Assembly (NCBI GenBank): GCA_005882275.1
Contig: VBAK01000117.1
Location: forward strand, 1 to 50,610
Length of the DNA stretch: 50,610 nucleotides
Reading direction: 5' to 3'
Source: Candidatus Segetimicrobium genomatis
GTDB taxonomy: Bacteria > Sysuimicrobiota > Sysuimicrobiia > Sysuimicrobiales > Segetimicrobiaceae
Shown here: one piece after another, positions 42,732 through 50,354 of the stretch
How the letters are laid out: every line of letters starts with the position of its first letter
Position numbering within the stretch: position 1 is the first letter of the stretch
Notes under the pieces: model-generated
The model's database searches: none
Seen by the model: the letters and a program-made list of their open reading frames with translations, nothing else
Told to the model about the DNA's origin: nothing
Made by a program: the position numbers and the translations under genes

Positions 42732-43071
42732 GAACCGAGGGCGGATAGACGTCAAGCGGGTTCGCTCAGCGACCAACAAGGACATCGCCAAGTGGATCGC
42801 CGAGGACCCTGATACGGCGCCTGAACTGCCGCGGGGGGCCAAACTTCGGTTGATCCATAATCCGCCATTGCCTGACGTAAGAAGTATCCGAAGGAAGTTA
42901 GGTCTGACGCAGGCTAAATTTGCCAGGCGCTTTGGTCTCTCTCGCAGGACTATTGAACAATGGGAACAGGGTCGGGCTGTCCCAGATCGCCCAGCTCGGA
43001 TTCTGCTTGCGGTGATCGACCGTGAACCTCATTTGGTTGAGCAAGCGGTCGTAGGAAGCCGAAAGCATTAG
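42694..43071 (+). CDS. BrnA/XRE-type antitoxin
   Basis: A 125-residue DNA-binding protein, start ATG 42694 behind GGGAGGG. The N-terminal half has the antitoxin-like NKDIAKWIAEDPDTAPELPRG found in BrnA-related proteins. The C-terminal half is an XRE helix-turn-helix: SIRRKLGLTQAKFARRFGLSRRTIEQWEQGRAVPDRPARILLAVIDREP. It would bind the toxin encoded just upstream and repress the operon. Since the toxin looks inactivated, this may be an orphan antitoxin, possibly kept as a regulator or as protection against related toxins. Confidence 0.85.
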   Translation: MPTTRRSQTKILRNRGRIDVKRVRSATNKDIAKWIAEDPDTAPELPRGAKLRLIHNPPLPDVRSIRRKLGLTQAKFARRFGLSRRTIEQWEQGRAVPDRPARILLAVIDREPHLVEQAVVGSRKH

Positions 43072-43146
43072 ACGCTACCCGCGCCGGTCAACACCGAGGA
43101 GACCTTACCACCACGCCGCGATTTGATGACCATATTGGTGGATGGC

Positions 43147-43167
43147 TGGTGCCGGGAGGGGGATTTG
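43147..43167. repeat. Copy of tRNA-Leu 3' end, att-like direct repeat
   Basis: These 21 bases are identical and in the same orientation to 44834-44854, the last 21 bases (including CCA) of the tRNA-Leu gene. Beyond them similarity stops on both sides, so this is not a second tRNA. A 3'-end fragment of a tRNA lying downstream of the intact tRNA is the classical footprint of site-specific integration. The bracketed 1.7 kb holds vapBC and a short conserved protein but no integrase. Confidence 0.7.
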
Positions 43168-43287
43168 GTCTTTACCAAACATCGGGGGCATCCTTGAGGT
43201 CGCCTAGATTTTCCGCCTCTTCGCCCGAAGACAGGAACGTAGACTCATTGAGGCCAGGGGCCCTTCCAACCAATGTCGCGACAGTAC

Positions 43288-43316
43288 TTGAACAAGGATG
43301 ACACCCTTGCTATAGT
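43288..43316 (+). promoter_or_regulatory. Promoter of vapBC
   Basis: TTGAAC at 43288-43293 and TATAGT at 43311-43316 are separated by 17 bases, a near-consensus sigma-70 type promoter. The expected transcription start is at or next to the A of the vapB ATG (43323), so the message would be leaderless. Confidence 0.65.
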
Positions 43317-43320
43317 AAGG
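43305..43320. promoter_or_regulatory. Palindromic operator candidate over the vapBC -10 box
   Basis: CCTTGCTA followed by TAGTAAGG is a 16-base inverted repeat with one mismatched pair, covering the -10 element and the bases just before the start codon. AbrB/MazE-type antitoxins bind such palindromes to repress their own operon. Binding here is inferred from position. Confidence 0.5.
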
Positions 43321-43322
43321 AT

Positions 43323-43607
43323 ATGGCTAAGGTTACGTCGAAGCTCCAGGTCACGGTTCCCAAGGCGGTGGCGGATCGATATGGCATTCGCCCAGGTGAC
43401 GAGATAGAGTGGCTTGTCTCGGGAGACATGATTCGGGTCGTCCCCCCCGGGAAAAAGATTAGGACAATGAGCTCTGCCGAGCGTCTTCGCCGCTTCGACC
43501 TGGCGACCGCCAGACAACGGAAGAGGAACAAACGCCCTCACGCGGCGTCAGCGCAGAATCGTGGATGGAGCCGAGAGGACCTCTATCGTCGTGGCCGCGC
43601 TCGTTGA
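43323..43607 (+). CDS. vapB: VapB antitoxin (AbrB/MazE/SpoVT fold)
   Basis: A 94-residue antitoxin. The N-terminal swapped-hairpin domain is plain: KVTSKLQVTVPKAVADRYGIRPGDEIEWLVSGDMIRVVPPG. A basic linker (RRFDLATARQRKRNK) leads to the C-terminal RGWSREDLYRRG, the segment that in this family covers the PIN toxin. There is hardly room for a ribosome site (AAGG only two bases before ATG), which fits a leaderless transcript. Its last 47 bases overlap the first possible vapC start. Confidence 0.9.
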   Translation: MAKVTSKLQVTVPKAVADRYGIRPGDEIEWLVSGDMIRVVPPGKKIRTMSSAERLRRFDLATARQRKRNKRPHAASAQNRGWSREDLYRRGRAR

Positions 43608-44016
43608 TACAAATATTCTTGTGTATCGCTTTGATCCACGGTTCCCGGACCGCCAAAAGATCTCGACTGAGATCCTGAGGCGAGGGATCGCAGAGGATTC
43701 CATCCGTGTCCCCCATCAAGCAATCATGGAGTTTGTGGCGGCGGTCACTAAGCCCCTCGTGGGCGCAATGCCGCTACTCTTGGTCCAAGACGCGATACGG
43801 GAAGCCGAGGAAATGCTGAGGCAATTTACCGTGTTGTATCCAGACGAGATGCTCTTGAGGACCGCGCTACGGGGTGCGGTGGCGTACCAGCTGTCTTGGT
43901 TCGACGCACATCTGTGGGCGTACGCGGAGCACTTCGGCCTTTCGGAACTCTTGTCCGAGGACTTCCAGCATGACCGCCTTTACGGAACCGTTCGGGCAGT
44001 GAACCCGTTCCTGTGA
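43561..44016 (+). CDS. vapC: VapC toxin (PIN domain ribonuclease)
   Basis: A PIN-domain RNase of up to 151 residues. The acidic site is complete: ALVDTNILVYRFD (first Asp), QAIMEFVAAV (Glu), SWFDAHLWAYA (Asp) and LLSEDFQHDRLYG (last Asp). The annotated ATG gives ten residues before the conserved core; a GTG at 43591 (VAALVDTN) would be the more usual N-terminus. Both overlap vapB. The final 20 codons are duplicated at 40360-40419. The pair lies between the two copies of the tRNA-Leu 3' end, so it was probably carried in on the lost element. Confidence 0.92.
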   Translation: MDGAERTSIVVAALVDTNILVYRFDPRFPDRQKISTEILRRGIAEDSIRVPHQAIMEFVAAVTKPLVGAMPLLLVQDAIREAEEMLRQFTVLYPDEMLLRTALRGAVAYQLSWFDAHLWAYAEHFGLSELLSEDFQHDRLYGTVRAVNPFL

Positions 44017-44155
44017 CCGCCGCCCCACGGTAGTCGCTTCACCGGCTGGTCAGTTTTGCGGATCCCCTTGGTCCTCACCGGTCATGCCGTTTCCCCTAAT
44101 GCAGAGTCCCAAGCGTGACGCTCACCGTTCACGCAAACCGCTTCGTCGCGCCAAG

Positions 44156-44731
44156 TTACTGGCGAATCTCCCTCTTATCCAGAAACTCGCCGTGCCAAGT
44201 ATGGTACCAGACCTGGCCGCTTTGCGCGTTGACGCTGAGCATGCCGACCTGACGCCGACCCCGCAGCACGTCAAAATGGTAGTATCCGTAAAATGCGTCT
44301 CCATTCCCCGCGGTCGCGCCCGGGAGGTATCCGGACAGGAACTGGTCGGCCGATCGCTTGGCCTGCGCCTCCGCGATCGCGGAGGCCGGTGGAATGGTCG
44401 ACGCGCCGCCCATCATCATCTCTGAGCCGCTCATCATCTCTTGCATCATCACCTTGCCATATTTCGCGTTCCACATCATGTTTGGACCCATTTCAGGCAT
44501 CGATCGACCGGTATATCGATCGACCAGCACTTGCACTGCACCCTTACCCGTGCTTGCCTCTTTGAATTGCGCGTAGAAGTTCTGCGTGTATGCCTCTACT
44601 TCATCGAGCACGAGGCCGTCAATATGATGAGCGTCAGGCCACTGGCGAAGGATCTCCACCGCTCTCTCTATGGAGATAGGCCGTGAGGAAGGCGCAAAGG
44701 GACCTCCCATTACTCCGAATCGATCGAGCAC
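44156..44731 (-). CDS. Conserved PepSY-like protein, N-terminus short
   Basis: A frame of 191 residues. Two similar halves can be seen: PISIERAVEILRQWPDA leading to YTQNFYAQFKEASTGKGAVQVLVDRYTGRSMPEMGPNMMWNAKYG, and IAEAQAKRSADQFLSGYLPG leading to FYGYYHFDVLRGRRQVGMLSVNAQSGQVWYHTWHGEF. The (V)LVDRYTG and SVNAQSGQVWYH turns recall PepSY domains. A methionine-rich stretch (KVMMQEMMSGSEMMMGG) lies between, as in a family I recall from environmental genomes that may bind copper or other metals. Those relatives start with a signal peptide and a glycine-methionine-rich stretch. Here the protein starts at MLDRFGVMGG without one, so the 5' end may have been lost when the element was cut. It lies between the tRNA-derived repeats. 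Confidence 0.55.
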   Translation of the reverse strand: MLDRFGVMGGPFAPSSRPISIERAVEILRQWPDAHHIDGLVLDEVEAYTQNFYAQFKEASTGKGAVQVLVDRYTGRSMPEMGPNMMWNAKYGKVMMQEMMSGSEMMMGGASTIPPASAIAEAQAKRSADQFLSGYLPGATAGNGDAFYGYYHFDVLRGRRQVGMLSVNAQSGQVWYHTWHGEFLDKREIRQ

Positions 44732-44833
44732 TCAACAAACGAATCCCAACGGTGCGTCACCGAAGACGCTTATCGCTGACTGTCAGGACGACTTGGCGGG
44801 CTTGCTCGAGATGGAGGATCAGATCGGTAATCG

Positions 44834-44919
44834 TGGTGCCGGGAGGGGGATTTGAACCCCCACGGGTTACCCCACACGCCCCTCAAACGTGCGCGTCTGC
44901 CAAATTCCGCCATCCCGGC
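44834..44919 (-). tRNA. tRNA-Leu (anticodon GAG)
   Basis: An 86-base leucine tRNA with encoded CCA. Acceptor arms GCCGGGA and TCCCGGC pair fully. The anticodon stem CACGT/GCGTG encloses the loop TTGAGGG, giving GAG (decodes CTC/CTT). A long variable arm (TGGGGTAACCCGT) is present, and the T arm is GGGGG-TTCAAAT-CCCCC. The length and variable arm suit a class II tRNA. The 3' 21 bases are copied at 43147-43167. Directly after the CCA on the same strand a 25-codon open stretch (to TGA 44757-44759) reads [19 protein letters not shown] and is unidentified. Confidence 0.95.
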
Positions 44920-45009
44920 ACGCAGTAGCAGCCCACCAACGAACTCGCGCAGGCCTTCGATGCGACCTCATTATACGGAGCGCCGGAGAAGAGTGTCAAT
45001 CGCGGGCGT

Positions 45010-46050
45010 TCAGGACCTGAGGCGCGTCGTGGGCGTCCGGCCGGGCGTCCGGCCGCGCTTGGCGATGGGCCTGCCGTTGATCTCCCGGAGGTCCATGGTC
45101 ATGTCGATGGGGGGCGCCGCGCTGACGTAGCTGCCTACGCCAAATGCGTCGGCGCCGGCCTCGGACAGCGCCGGAATGCGCTCGGGGGTCAGCCCGCCGG
45201 AGACGAAAACCTGGATCTTGCCGTGGGCGGCCAGTGTGAGCCTCGCCCGGACTTCACGAACCAGGTCCGGCGTCACGCTCCCCCGCTCCCGCGGAGTATC
45301 CAGGCGGATCGCGGCGAGGTCCGGGCCAAGCGCCTCGGCGACGCGCAGGGCTTCCACCGCTTCATCGGTGAACGTATCGACGAGCACCAGCCGGGGAACC
45401 CCGGCGGGCATCCGCTCATGGTAGGCGATCGCCGCGCGCACCGTATCGCCAACGATCAGGATGAAGGCGTGCGGCATCGTGCCGACCGGCTCCTGTCCGG
45501 CGAGCTTGGCGCCCAGGATGCAGGCCGCCCCGCGCATCCCCCCGATCAACGCCGACCGCTCCATCACCGGCGCCACCGCCGGATGGACGTGGCGCGCCCC
45601 AAAGACGTACGCGGGTTTCTCTCCGGCCGCCGCCACCACCTCGCGGGCCGCGGTGGCCCACCCGCTCGGCTGGGCCAGCATCCCGAGGAGCACCGTCTCG
45701 AACATCCCGAACCGCGCGTAGGGGCCTTCGATGCGCATGATGACTTCACGCGCGGAAAACCGCTCGCCCTCGGCGAGGCTCTGGATCTTCACATCGCTGT
45801 CGCGGAGGAGATAGCGGACTTCCTCGACCCCCACGCAGACCCCGTCGCGGCCGGGAAAGACCTCCGCGGCCACCGGGATATCGGCGAGCCCCAGGGACCT
45901 GAGGATCTCGAGAGTGCGGACAAAGTAGATGTCGGTGGTCAGTCCGGCGAGGATCTCCCGATGAGACGCGCTGTGGAGGCGATTCGTCGAGTCAACGACG
46001 TAGCGCCGGACGTCCTCGATCGAGGACAGCGGCGGAAGCTCGCGGGTCAC
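45010..46050 (-). CDS. pncB: Nicotinate phosphoribosyltransferase
   Basis: A 346-residue enzyme of NAD salvage, joining nicotinate and PRPP to nicotinate mononucleotide, of the short archaeal/bacterial type. It shows STNRLHSASHREILAGLTTDIYFVRTLE, the substrate loop FGARHVHPAVAPVMERSALIGGMRG, GTMPHAFILIVGD with the conserved histidine, LVLVDTFTDEAVEALR, IRLDTPRERGS and QVFVSGGLTPERIPALSEAGADAFGVGSYVS. It lies 6 bases downstream of secG and ends the glycolytic operon. Its presence there may tie NAD supply to GAPDH demand; that link is inferred. Confidence 0.93.
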   Translation of the reverse strand: MTRELPPLSSIEDVRRYVVDSTNRLHSASHREILAGLTTDIYFVRTLEILRSLGLADIPVAAEVFPGRDGVCVGVEEVRYLLRDSDVKIQSLAEGERFSAREVIMRIEGPYARFGMFETVLLGMLAQPSGWATAAREVVAAAGEKPAYVFGARHVHPAVAPVMERSALIGGMRGAACILGAKLAGQEPVGTMPHAFILIVGDTVRAAIAYHERMPAGVPRLVLVDTFTDEAVEALRVAEALGPDLAAIRLDTPRERGSVTPDLVREVRARLTLAAHGKIQVFVSGGLTPERIPALSEAGADAFGVGSYVSAAPPIDMTMDLREINGRPIAKRGRTPGRTPTTRLRS

Positions 46051-46056
46051 AGAGAG

Positions 46057-46305
46057 TTAAGGAAAGAGACGGCCGTAGTGGGTGAGGACCAGATAGAGGG
46101 ATGTCGCACCAAACAGGATTGCCAATGTCGATGTCACGCGAAGCAGCAACGTCTCCCTGGGTCGCGGCCCGTGGAAGAGCCGGGCACCGCCGCCGCCGAT
46201 CGAGCCCAGGCCTTCTCCCTTGGGGCCCTGGAGCACGATCACGCCGACCACGGCCACCGCCACCAGGAAATGCAGGATCAGCACCGCGTTCGACACCCGG
46301 AACAC
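46057..46305 (-). CDS. secG: Protein translocase subunit SecG
   Basis: An 82-residue inner-membrane protein with two helices (VLILHFLVAVAVVGVIVLQ and TLLLRVTSTLAILFGATSLYLVL) joined by the conserved loop QGPKGEGLGSIGGGGARLFHG, where SecG normally has the GLGxxxGGG stretch. It associates with SecYE in protein export. Position after tpiA in a gap-pgk-tpiA-secG order is common in bacteria. The gap to tpiA is 63 bases. Confidence 0.95.
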   Translation of the reverse strand: MFRVSNAVLILHFLVAVAVVGVIVLQGPKGEGLGSIGGGGARLFHGPRPRETLLLRVTSTLAILFGATSLYLVLTHYGRLFP

Positions 46306-46368
46306 CTCCGTCGATCGCCCCTTAACAGTACCACAGGCCTCTCGGGCAGCACAAGGTGGGGTGCGCGC

Positions 46369-47133
46369 TCAGCGACCGGCCTCGGCCGCCGCCCTGACGA
46401 TGGCGGCGAACGCCCGGGCGTCCAGGCTCGCGCCCCCAACGAGCGCCCCGTCGATCTCAGGCTGCTCCAGGAACTCCCGGATGTTGTCGGGCTTGACGCT
46501 CCCGCCGTACAGGATCCGGATCTCCGCCGCGCCCGCGGCGCCGGAATCCGCCAGCAGACGCCGGATCAGCCCGGCGACGCGGTTGGCCTCGGTCCCGGTC
46601 GCGGTCTGCCCGGTGCCGATCGCCCACACCGGTTCGTAGGCGATCACCAACCGGGGGAACTCCTGCGGGGCCACGCCCTGCACCGCGGCGCGCACCTGCC
46701 GGGCGATCACGCCGTCCGCGCTTCCCGCCTGCCGCTCCTCCAGGCTCTCCCCGACGCAGACGATCGGCACCAGACCGTGGGCAAAGGCCGCGCGCACCTT
46801 CCGCCCCACCGCTTCGTCCGTCTCTCCAAAATAGAGCCGCCGCTCCGAGTGGCCGAGCAGCACGGCACGGCACCCGACATCGACGAGCATCGGCGCGCTC
46901 ACCTCTCCGGTGTACGCGCCCTGCGGCTCCCAGTGCATCGTCTGCCCGCCGAGCAGATAGGGAGTGCCGGCCAGAGCCTGCCCGACCGCCGCGAGTGCGG
47001 TGGCCGGAGGGCAGATCACCACCTCCACTCCGCGGAGGTCCCGGAGGGCGGCCTTCATCTCGCCGACCAACTTGACGGCCGGCGCCACCGGCATGTGCAT
47101 CTTCCAGTTGGCGGCGACGAGGGGGGTGCGCAC
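46369..47133 (-). CDS. tpiA: Triosephosphate isomerase
   Basis: A 254-residue TIM-barrel enzyme interconverting dihydroxyacetone phosphate and glyceraldehyde 3-phosphate. All signature parts are seen: AANWKMHM (Asn/Lys), VLLGHSERR (catalytic His), VIAYEPVWAIGTGQTAT (catalytic Glu), IRILYGGSVKPDNIREF and LVGGASLDARAFAAIV. Length is normal. It lies 3 bases after pgk, so the two are translated together. Confidence 0.96.
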   Translation of the reverse strand: MRTPLVAANWKMHMPVAPAVKLVGEMKAALRDLRGVEVVICPPATALAAVGQALAGTPYLLGGQTMHWEPQGAYTGEVSAPMLVDVGCRAVLLGHSERRLYFGETDEAVGRKVRAAFAHGLVPIVCVGESLEERQAGSADGVIARQVRAAVQGVAPQEFPRLVIAYEPVWAIGTGQTATGTEANRVAGLIRRLLADSGAAGAAEIRILYGGSVKPDNIREFLEQPEIDGALVGGASLDARAFAAIVRAAAEAGR

Positions 47134-47136
47134 GGC

Positions 47137-48315
47137 TCAGCGATCCATCAACACGGCCACACCCGGCAGCACCTTGCCTTCCATAAACTCCAGCGTGGCG
47201 CCGCCTCCGGTGCTGATGTGGGTCATCTTGTCCGCGTACCCCAACTGCTCGACCGCCGAGGCGGTGTCGCCGCCGCCCACGATCGATTCGGCCGGCGACT
47301 CCGCCACGGCCCGCGCCACGGCCTGAGTCCCATGCGCGAACGGCGCCAGTTCGAACACGCCCATCGGCCCGTTCCAGAGAACGGTGCCGGCCGCCGCGAT
47401 CGGCGCGGCAAACGCTGCCTCCGTCCGGGGCCCGATATCGAGGCCCATCCACCCGTCGGGGATCGCCCGGGCATCGACCGTCCGGACCGCGGCGTCGGCC
47501 GACGGCCGCTGGGCCGCGACCACGTCGACCGGGAGCAGCAGGCGGACACCGCGACGCTGCGCGTCGGCCATCAACTCGCCGGCCAGATCGAGCTTATCCG
47601 CTTCGCAGAGCGACGCGCCGATCTTCCCTCCCGCGGCCCGCAGGAACGTGTAGCACATCCCTCCCCCGATCAGCATCGTTTGGGCGAGCCGGAGGAGGTT
47701 GCGGATGACCCCGATCTTATCTTCCACCTTTTTCCCGCCGAGAATGGCGACCAACGGCCTGGTGGGCGCTTCGAGCACCTTTCCGAGGAAGGTCAGTTCT
47801 CGCTCCATCAAGAGCCCGGCGACAGCGGGGAGCAGCTTCGCCACCCCGACGGTGCTGGCGTGTGCGCGGTGCGCCGTCCCAAAGGCGTCGTTCACGTAGA
47901 CCTCGGCCAGCCGGGCAAGCCCGCGGGCAAACGATGGATCATTGGCTTCTTCTTCGGGATGAAACCGCAGATTCTCGAGGAGCACCACGTCTCCTCGACG
48001 CATCGCCCCGACCGCCGCCTCGACTTCAGGTCCCACGCAGTCATCGAGTTTTCGCACAGGCCGGCGGAGGAGCTCCTGCAGCCGGCGGGCGATGGGATCC
48101 ATCCGAAGGGAAGGCTCCGGTCCCTTCGGACGGCCCAGGTGGGAGGCGAGGATGACCGCCGCGTCGTGGTCGCACAGGTACGCGATCGTTGGCAGGGCCG
48201 CCGTGATGCGGTGGTCGTCCGTGATCCGTCCCTGGTCGAGGGGGACGTTGAAGTCGACACGGACGAACACCCGCCGCCCGGCGACCTCGATGTCGCGGAC
48301 GGTCTTCTTGTTCAC
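47137..48315 (-). CDS. pgk: Phosphoglycerate kinase
   Basis: A 392-residue glycolytic kinase forming ATP from 1,3-bisphosphoglycerate. The GTG start 48315 overlaps the gap stop by 4 bases (GTGA) and gives the usual N-terminus [23 protein letters not shown]; the frame open upstream is a shadow of gap. Further blocks are [73 protein letters not shown] and [16 protein letters not shown]. Normal length, no anomalies. Confidence 0.96.
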   Translation of the reverse strand: MNKKTVRDIEVAGRRVFVRVDFNVPLDQGRITDDHRITAALPTIAYLCDHDAAVILASHLGRPKGPEPSLRMDPIARRLQELLRRPVRKLDDCVGPEVEAAVGAMRRGDVVLLENLRFHPEEEANDPSFARGLARLAEVYVNDAFGTAHRAHASTVGVAKLLPAVAGLLMERELTFLGKVLEAPTRPLVAILGGKKVEDKIGVIRNLLRLAQTMLIGGGMCYTFLRAAGGKIGASLCEADKLDLAGELMADAQRRGVRLLLPVDVVAAQRPSADAAVRTVDARAIPDGWMGLDIGPRTEAAFAAPIAAAGTVLWNGPMGVFELAPFAHGTQAVARAVAESPAESIVGGGDTASAVEQLGYADKMTHISTGGGATLEFMEGKVLPGVAVLMDR

Positions 48316-49316
48316 AACCCGCGCCCGCTCATGTAGGCGACCAGGTCCGCCACCCGGCACGAGTACCCCCACTCGTTGTCGTACCAGGACAGCACCTTGA
48401 CCATGTCGCCCACGACCATCGTGGACAGCGAATCCAACACCCCGCTGTGCGGATCGCCTTTGAAGTCCATGGAAACCAGCGGGACGTCGGTGTAGCCGAG
48501 GTACCCCTTCAACTCTTCCTCCGAGGCGCGCCTGTACGCGCGGTTGATCTCTTCGGCGGTCGCCGGCTTCTCGAGCGTCACCGTGAGATCCACCACCGAC
48601 ACGGTGGGGGTGGGCACGCGCAGCGCCAGCCCGTTGAGCTTGCCTTTGAGCTCCGGCAGGACCAGGAAGATGGCTTTGGCCGCGCCGGTCGTGGTGGGAA
48701 TGATGTTGAGCGCGGCGGCGCGGGCGCGCCGCAGATCCGAGTGGACCACATCGAGGATCACCTGGTCGTTCGTGTACGAGTGGACCGTATTCATGAACCC
48801 CGAGCGGATGCCGAAGCTCCGGCTGAGGACCATCGCGGTCACCGACAGACAATTCGTGGTGCAGGAACCGTTGCTGACGATCCGGTGCCGCGCCGGGTCG
48901 TATGCGGTGTGGTTCACGCCCATGTTTACCGTCACGTCCTCACCGGTGGCGGGGGCGCTGATCACGACACGCCTGGCGCCGCCCTCGAGGTGCCCGGCCG
49001 CCTTCTTGGCGTCCGTGAACCGCCCGGTAGACTCGATCACGAGGTCCGCGCCGTGGTCCTTCCACGGAAGCTTCGCGGGCTCTCGCTCGGAGAGCACGTC
49101 GATGCGCCGCCCGTTGATGACGATCCGTCCGTCCTGAGCTTCGACCGTGCCCGGGAACCGCCCGTAGGTGCTGTCGTACTGAAAGAGGTGGGCATTGGTT
49201 CGCACATCGGTCAGATCGTTCACGGCGGCGACCTCGATGGCGGGGTGCCGCTCCATGATCGCCCTGAGCACCTGCCGGCCGATCCGTCCAAACCCGTTGA
49301 TGCCGATCCGTGCCAT
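48312..49316 (-). CDS. gap: Glyceraldehyde-3-phosphate dehydrogenase
   Basis: A 334-residue NAD-dependent enzyme, start ATG 49316 behind GGGAGGGGGGAAG. It begins [18 protein letters not shown]. The catalytic cysteine lies in [14 protein letters not shown], with the histidine in [24 protein letters not shown] and the end [20 protein letters not shown] are complete. After the first strand the loop VAAVNDLTD has aspartate where NAD-specific forms do, so NAD is the likely cofactor. It is the first gene of the gap-pgk-tpiA-secG-pncB operon, 60 bases downstream of the Clp1-like gene. Confidence 0.96.
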   Translation of the reverse strand: MARIGINGFGRIGRQVLRAIMERHPAIEVAAVNDLTDVRTNAHLFQYDSTYGRFPGTVEAQDGRIVINGRRIDVLSEREPAKLPWKDHGADLVIESTGRFTDAKKAAGHLEGGARRVVISAPATGEDVTVNMGVNHTAYDPARHRIVSNGSCTTNCLSVTAMVLSRSFGIRSGFMNTVHSYTNDQVILDVVHSDLRRARAAALNIIPTTTGAAKAIFLVLPELKGKLNGLALRVPTPTVSVVDLTVTLEKPATAEEINRAYRRASEEELKGYLGYTDVPLVSMDFKGDPHSGVLDSLSTMVVGDMVKVLSWYDNEWGYSCRVADLVAYMSGRGL

Positions 49317-49376
49317 ACGCTTCCTCCCCCCTCCCGCATGGAGGGTTGTCATGGATGGAGGGCTGTTCTTCCAGAT

Positions 49377-50285
49377 TTATGACAGGCGCCCCTCCTCGTG
49401 TCCGGAGGGGGCCACCCGGAGCACCCCCCACTGGAGGGTACGGACTCCTGTCAGCGAACTTACCGGGGCCACCACGGTGGCCGTTTGCCGGGTGGGTGCC
49501 ATCCCGACGACGGATCCCATCGCCACGAGCCATCCGTCTCGATCGGCCAGACCTACCAATAGGTGGCGAAGCGACGCCCTGGAGATCTCCGCGAGCATCT
49601 GCGACTGCGGGATCGCCCGTCCGTAGTGCAGGACGGGCCGGCCGACCGGCAGCGCGGTGAGGTCCAGCGTGTGGGGCCTGGCCTGCGCAAAGTACCGGCG
49701 GAACCGCATGGCTCGGGTCGCCCGGCGCACGTCCCGCGAGCGGGTCCGGACGCGGGGGGACGGGGACACGCGGTGCACGATGATCCCGGAGGGGAGCCGG
49801 GCCAGGATCGGTTCGACCTCTCCGCGCCACTGCAGCGCGACCACATGCTGCGGGGTGATGCGGCGGAACTTGTCCACCTTGGCGGCGACGGCGGCAGGGC
49901 CTTCGACCCAGCCCGTGGTGTCGACGACCACAACCTCGGCCCGGTCGCGCGCCCACGCCACCGACCGGACCGTCCCCTCGACCACGTAGCGGGAGACACC
50001 CTCGACCGACGTATCCCCGACGAAGAAGGCCGCGGCCGGCGTCAGCCGGTCCATGGTCCGGACGGGACGCCGGACCACCGCAAGCCCAACGGTCGCCGGA
50101 GGCCCGATGTCGGACTGCCCCGGGTCGGCGTCCACAACAACCGTGCGTAATCTTGCCTGGACCGCCGCATTGGCGATTTCGGTGGCGGTGGTCGTCTTGC
50201 CGACATCCACGGGCCCGAGCATCACGACCACTCCGGGAACGTCCAGGATCGCTTCAATCGTATGCTGCCGGAGCGCGCCGTCCAC
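49377..50285 (-). CDS. Clp1/GRC3-like P-loop kinase family protein
   Basis: A 302-residue nucleotide-binding protein resembling polynucleotide 5'-hydroxyl kinases (Clp1_P). Walker A is LGPVDVGKTT (23-32), the switch-like VVVDADPGQSDIGPPATVGLA (49-69) is the family hallmark, and VVVVDTTGWVEGPAAVAAKVDKFRRITPQHVVALQ follows the Clp1 pattern (TTGWVxGxxGxxLK...PxxVVALQ). The C-terminal half has a small domain (DLTALPVGRPVLHYGRAIP; LVGLADRDGWLVAMGSVVGM). Known relatives phosphorylate RNA or DNA 5' ends in archaea and eukaryotes. Bacterial members are little studied, so the substrate is open. It lies between the V-type ATPase subunit and gap. Confidence 0.8.
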   Translation of the reverse strand: MDGALRQHTIEAILDVPGVVVMLGPVDVGKTTTATEIANAAVQARLRTVVVDADPGQSDIGPPATVGLAVVRRPVRTMDRLTPAAAFFVGDTSVEGVSRYVVEGTVRSVAWARDRAEVVVVDTTGWVEGPAAVAAKVDKFRRITPQHVVALQWRGEVEPILARLPSGIIVHRVSPSPRVRTRSRDVRRATRAMRFRRYFAQARPHTLDLTALPVGRPVLHYGRAIPQSQMLAEISRASLRHLLVGLADRDGWLVAMGSVVGMAPTRQTATVVAPVSSLTGVRTLQWGVLRVAPSGHEEGRLS

Positions 50286-50354
50286 CGCGACCTCTGCTTG
50301 CCGTTGGCCCCACTCCGGTGAGAAGCCCCCGCAGGGGGCGGGTGGCCGAACTGC

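Noticed and set aside
45223..48336. Plus-strand open frame of more than 1000 codons across the glycolytic genes
   Set aside because: It lies antisense to pncB, secG, tpiA and pgk, which all have complete catalytic motifs. Its translation is full of Arg, His, Asp and Gly runs typical of antisense frames in GC-rich DNA.
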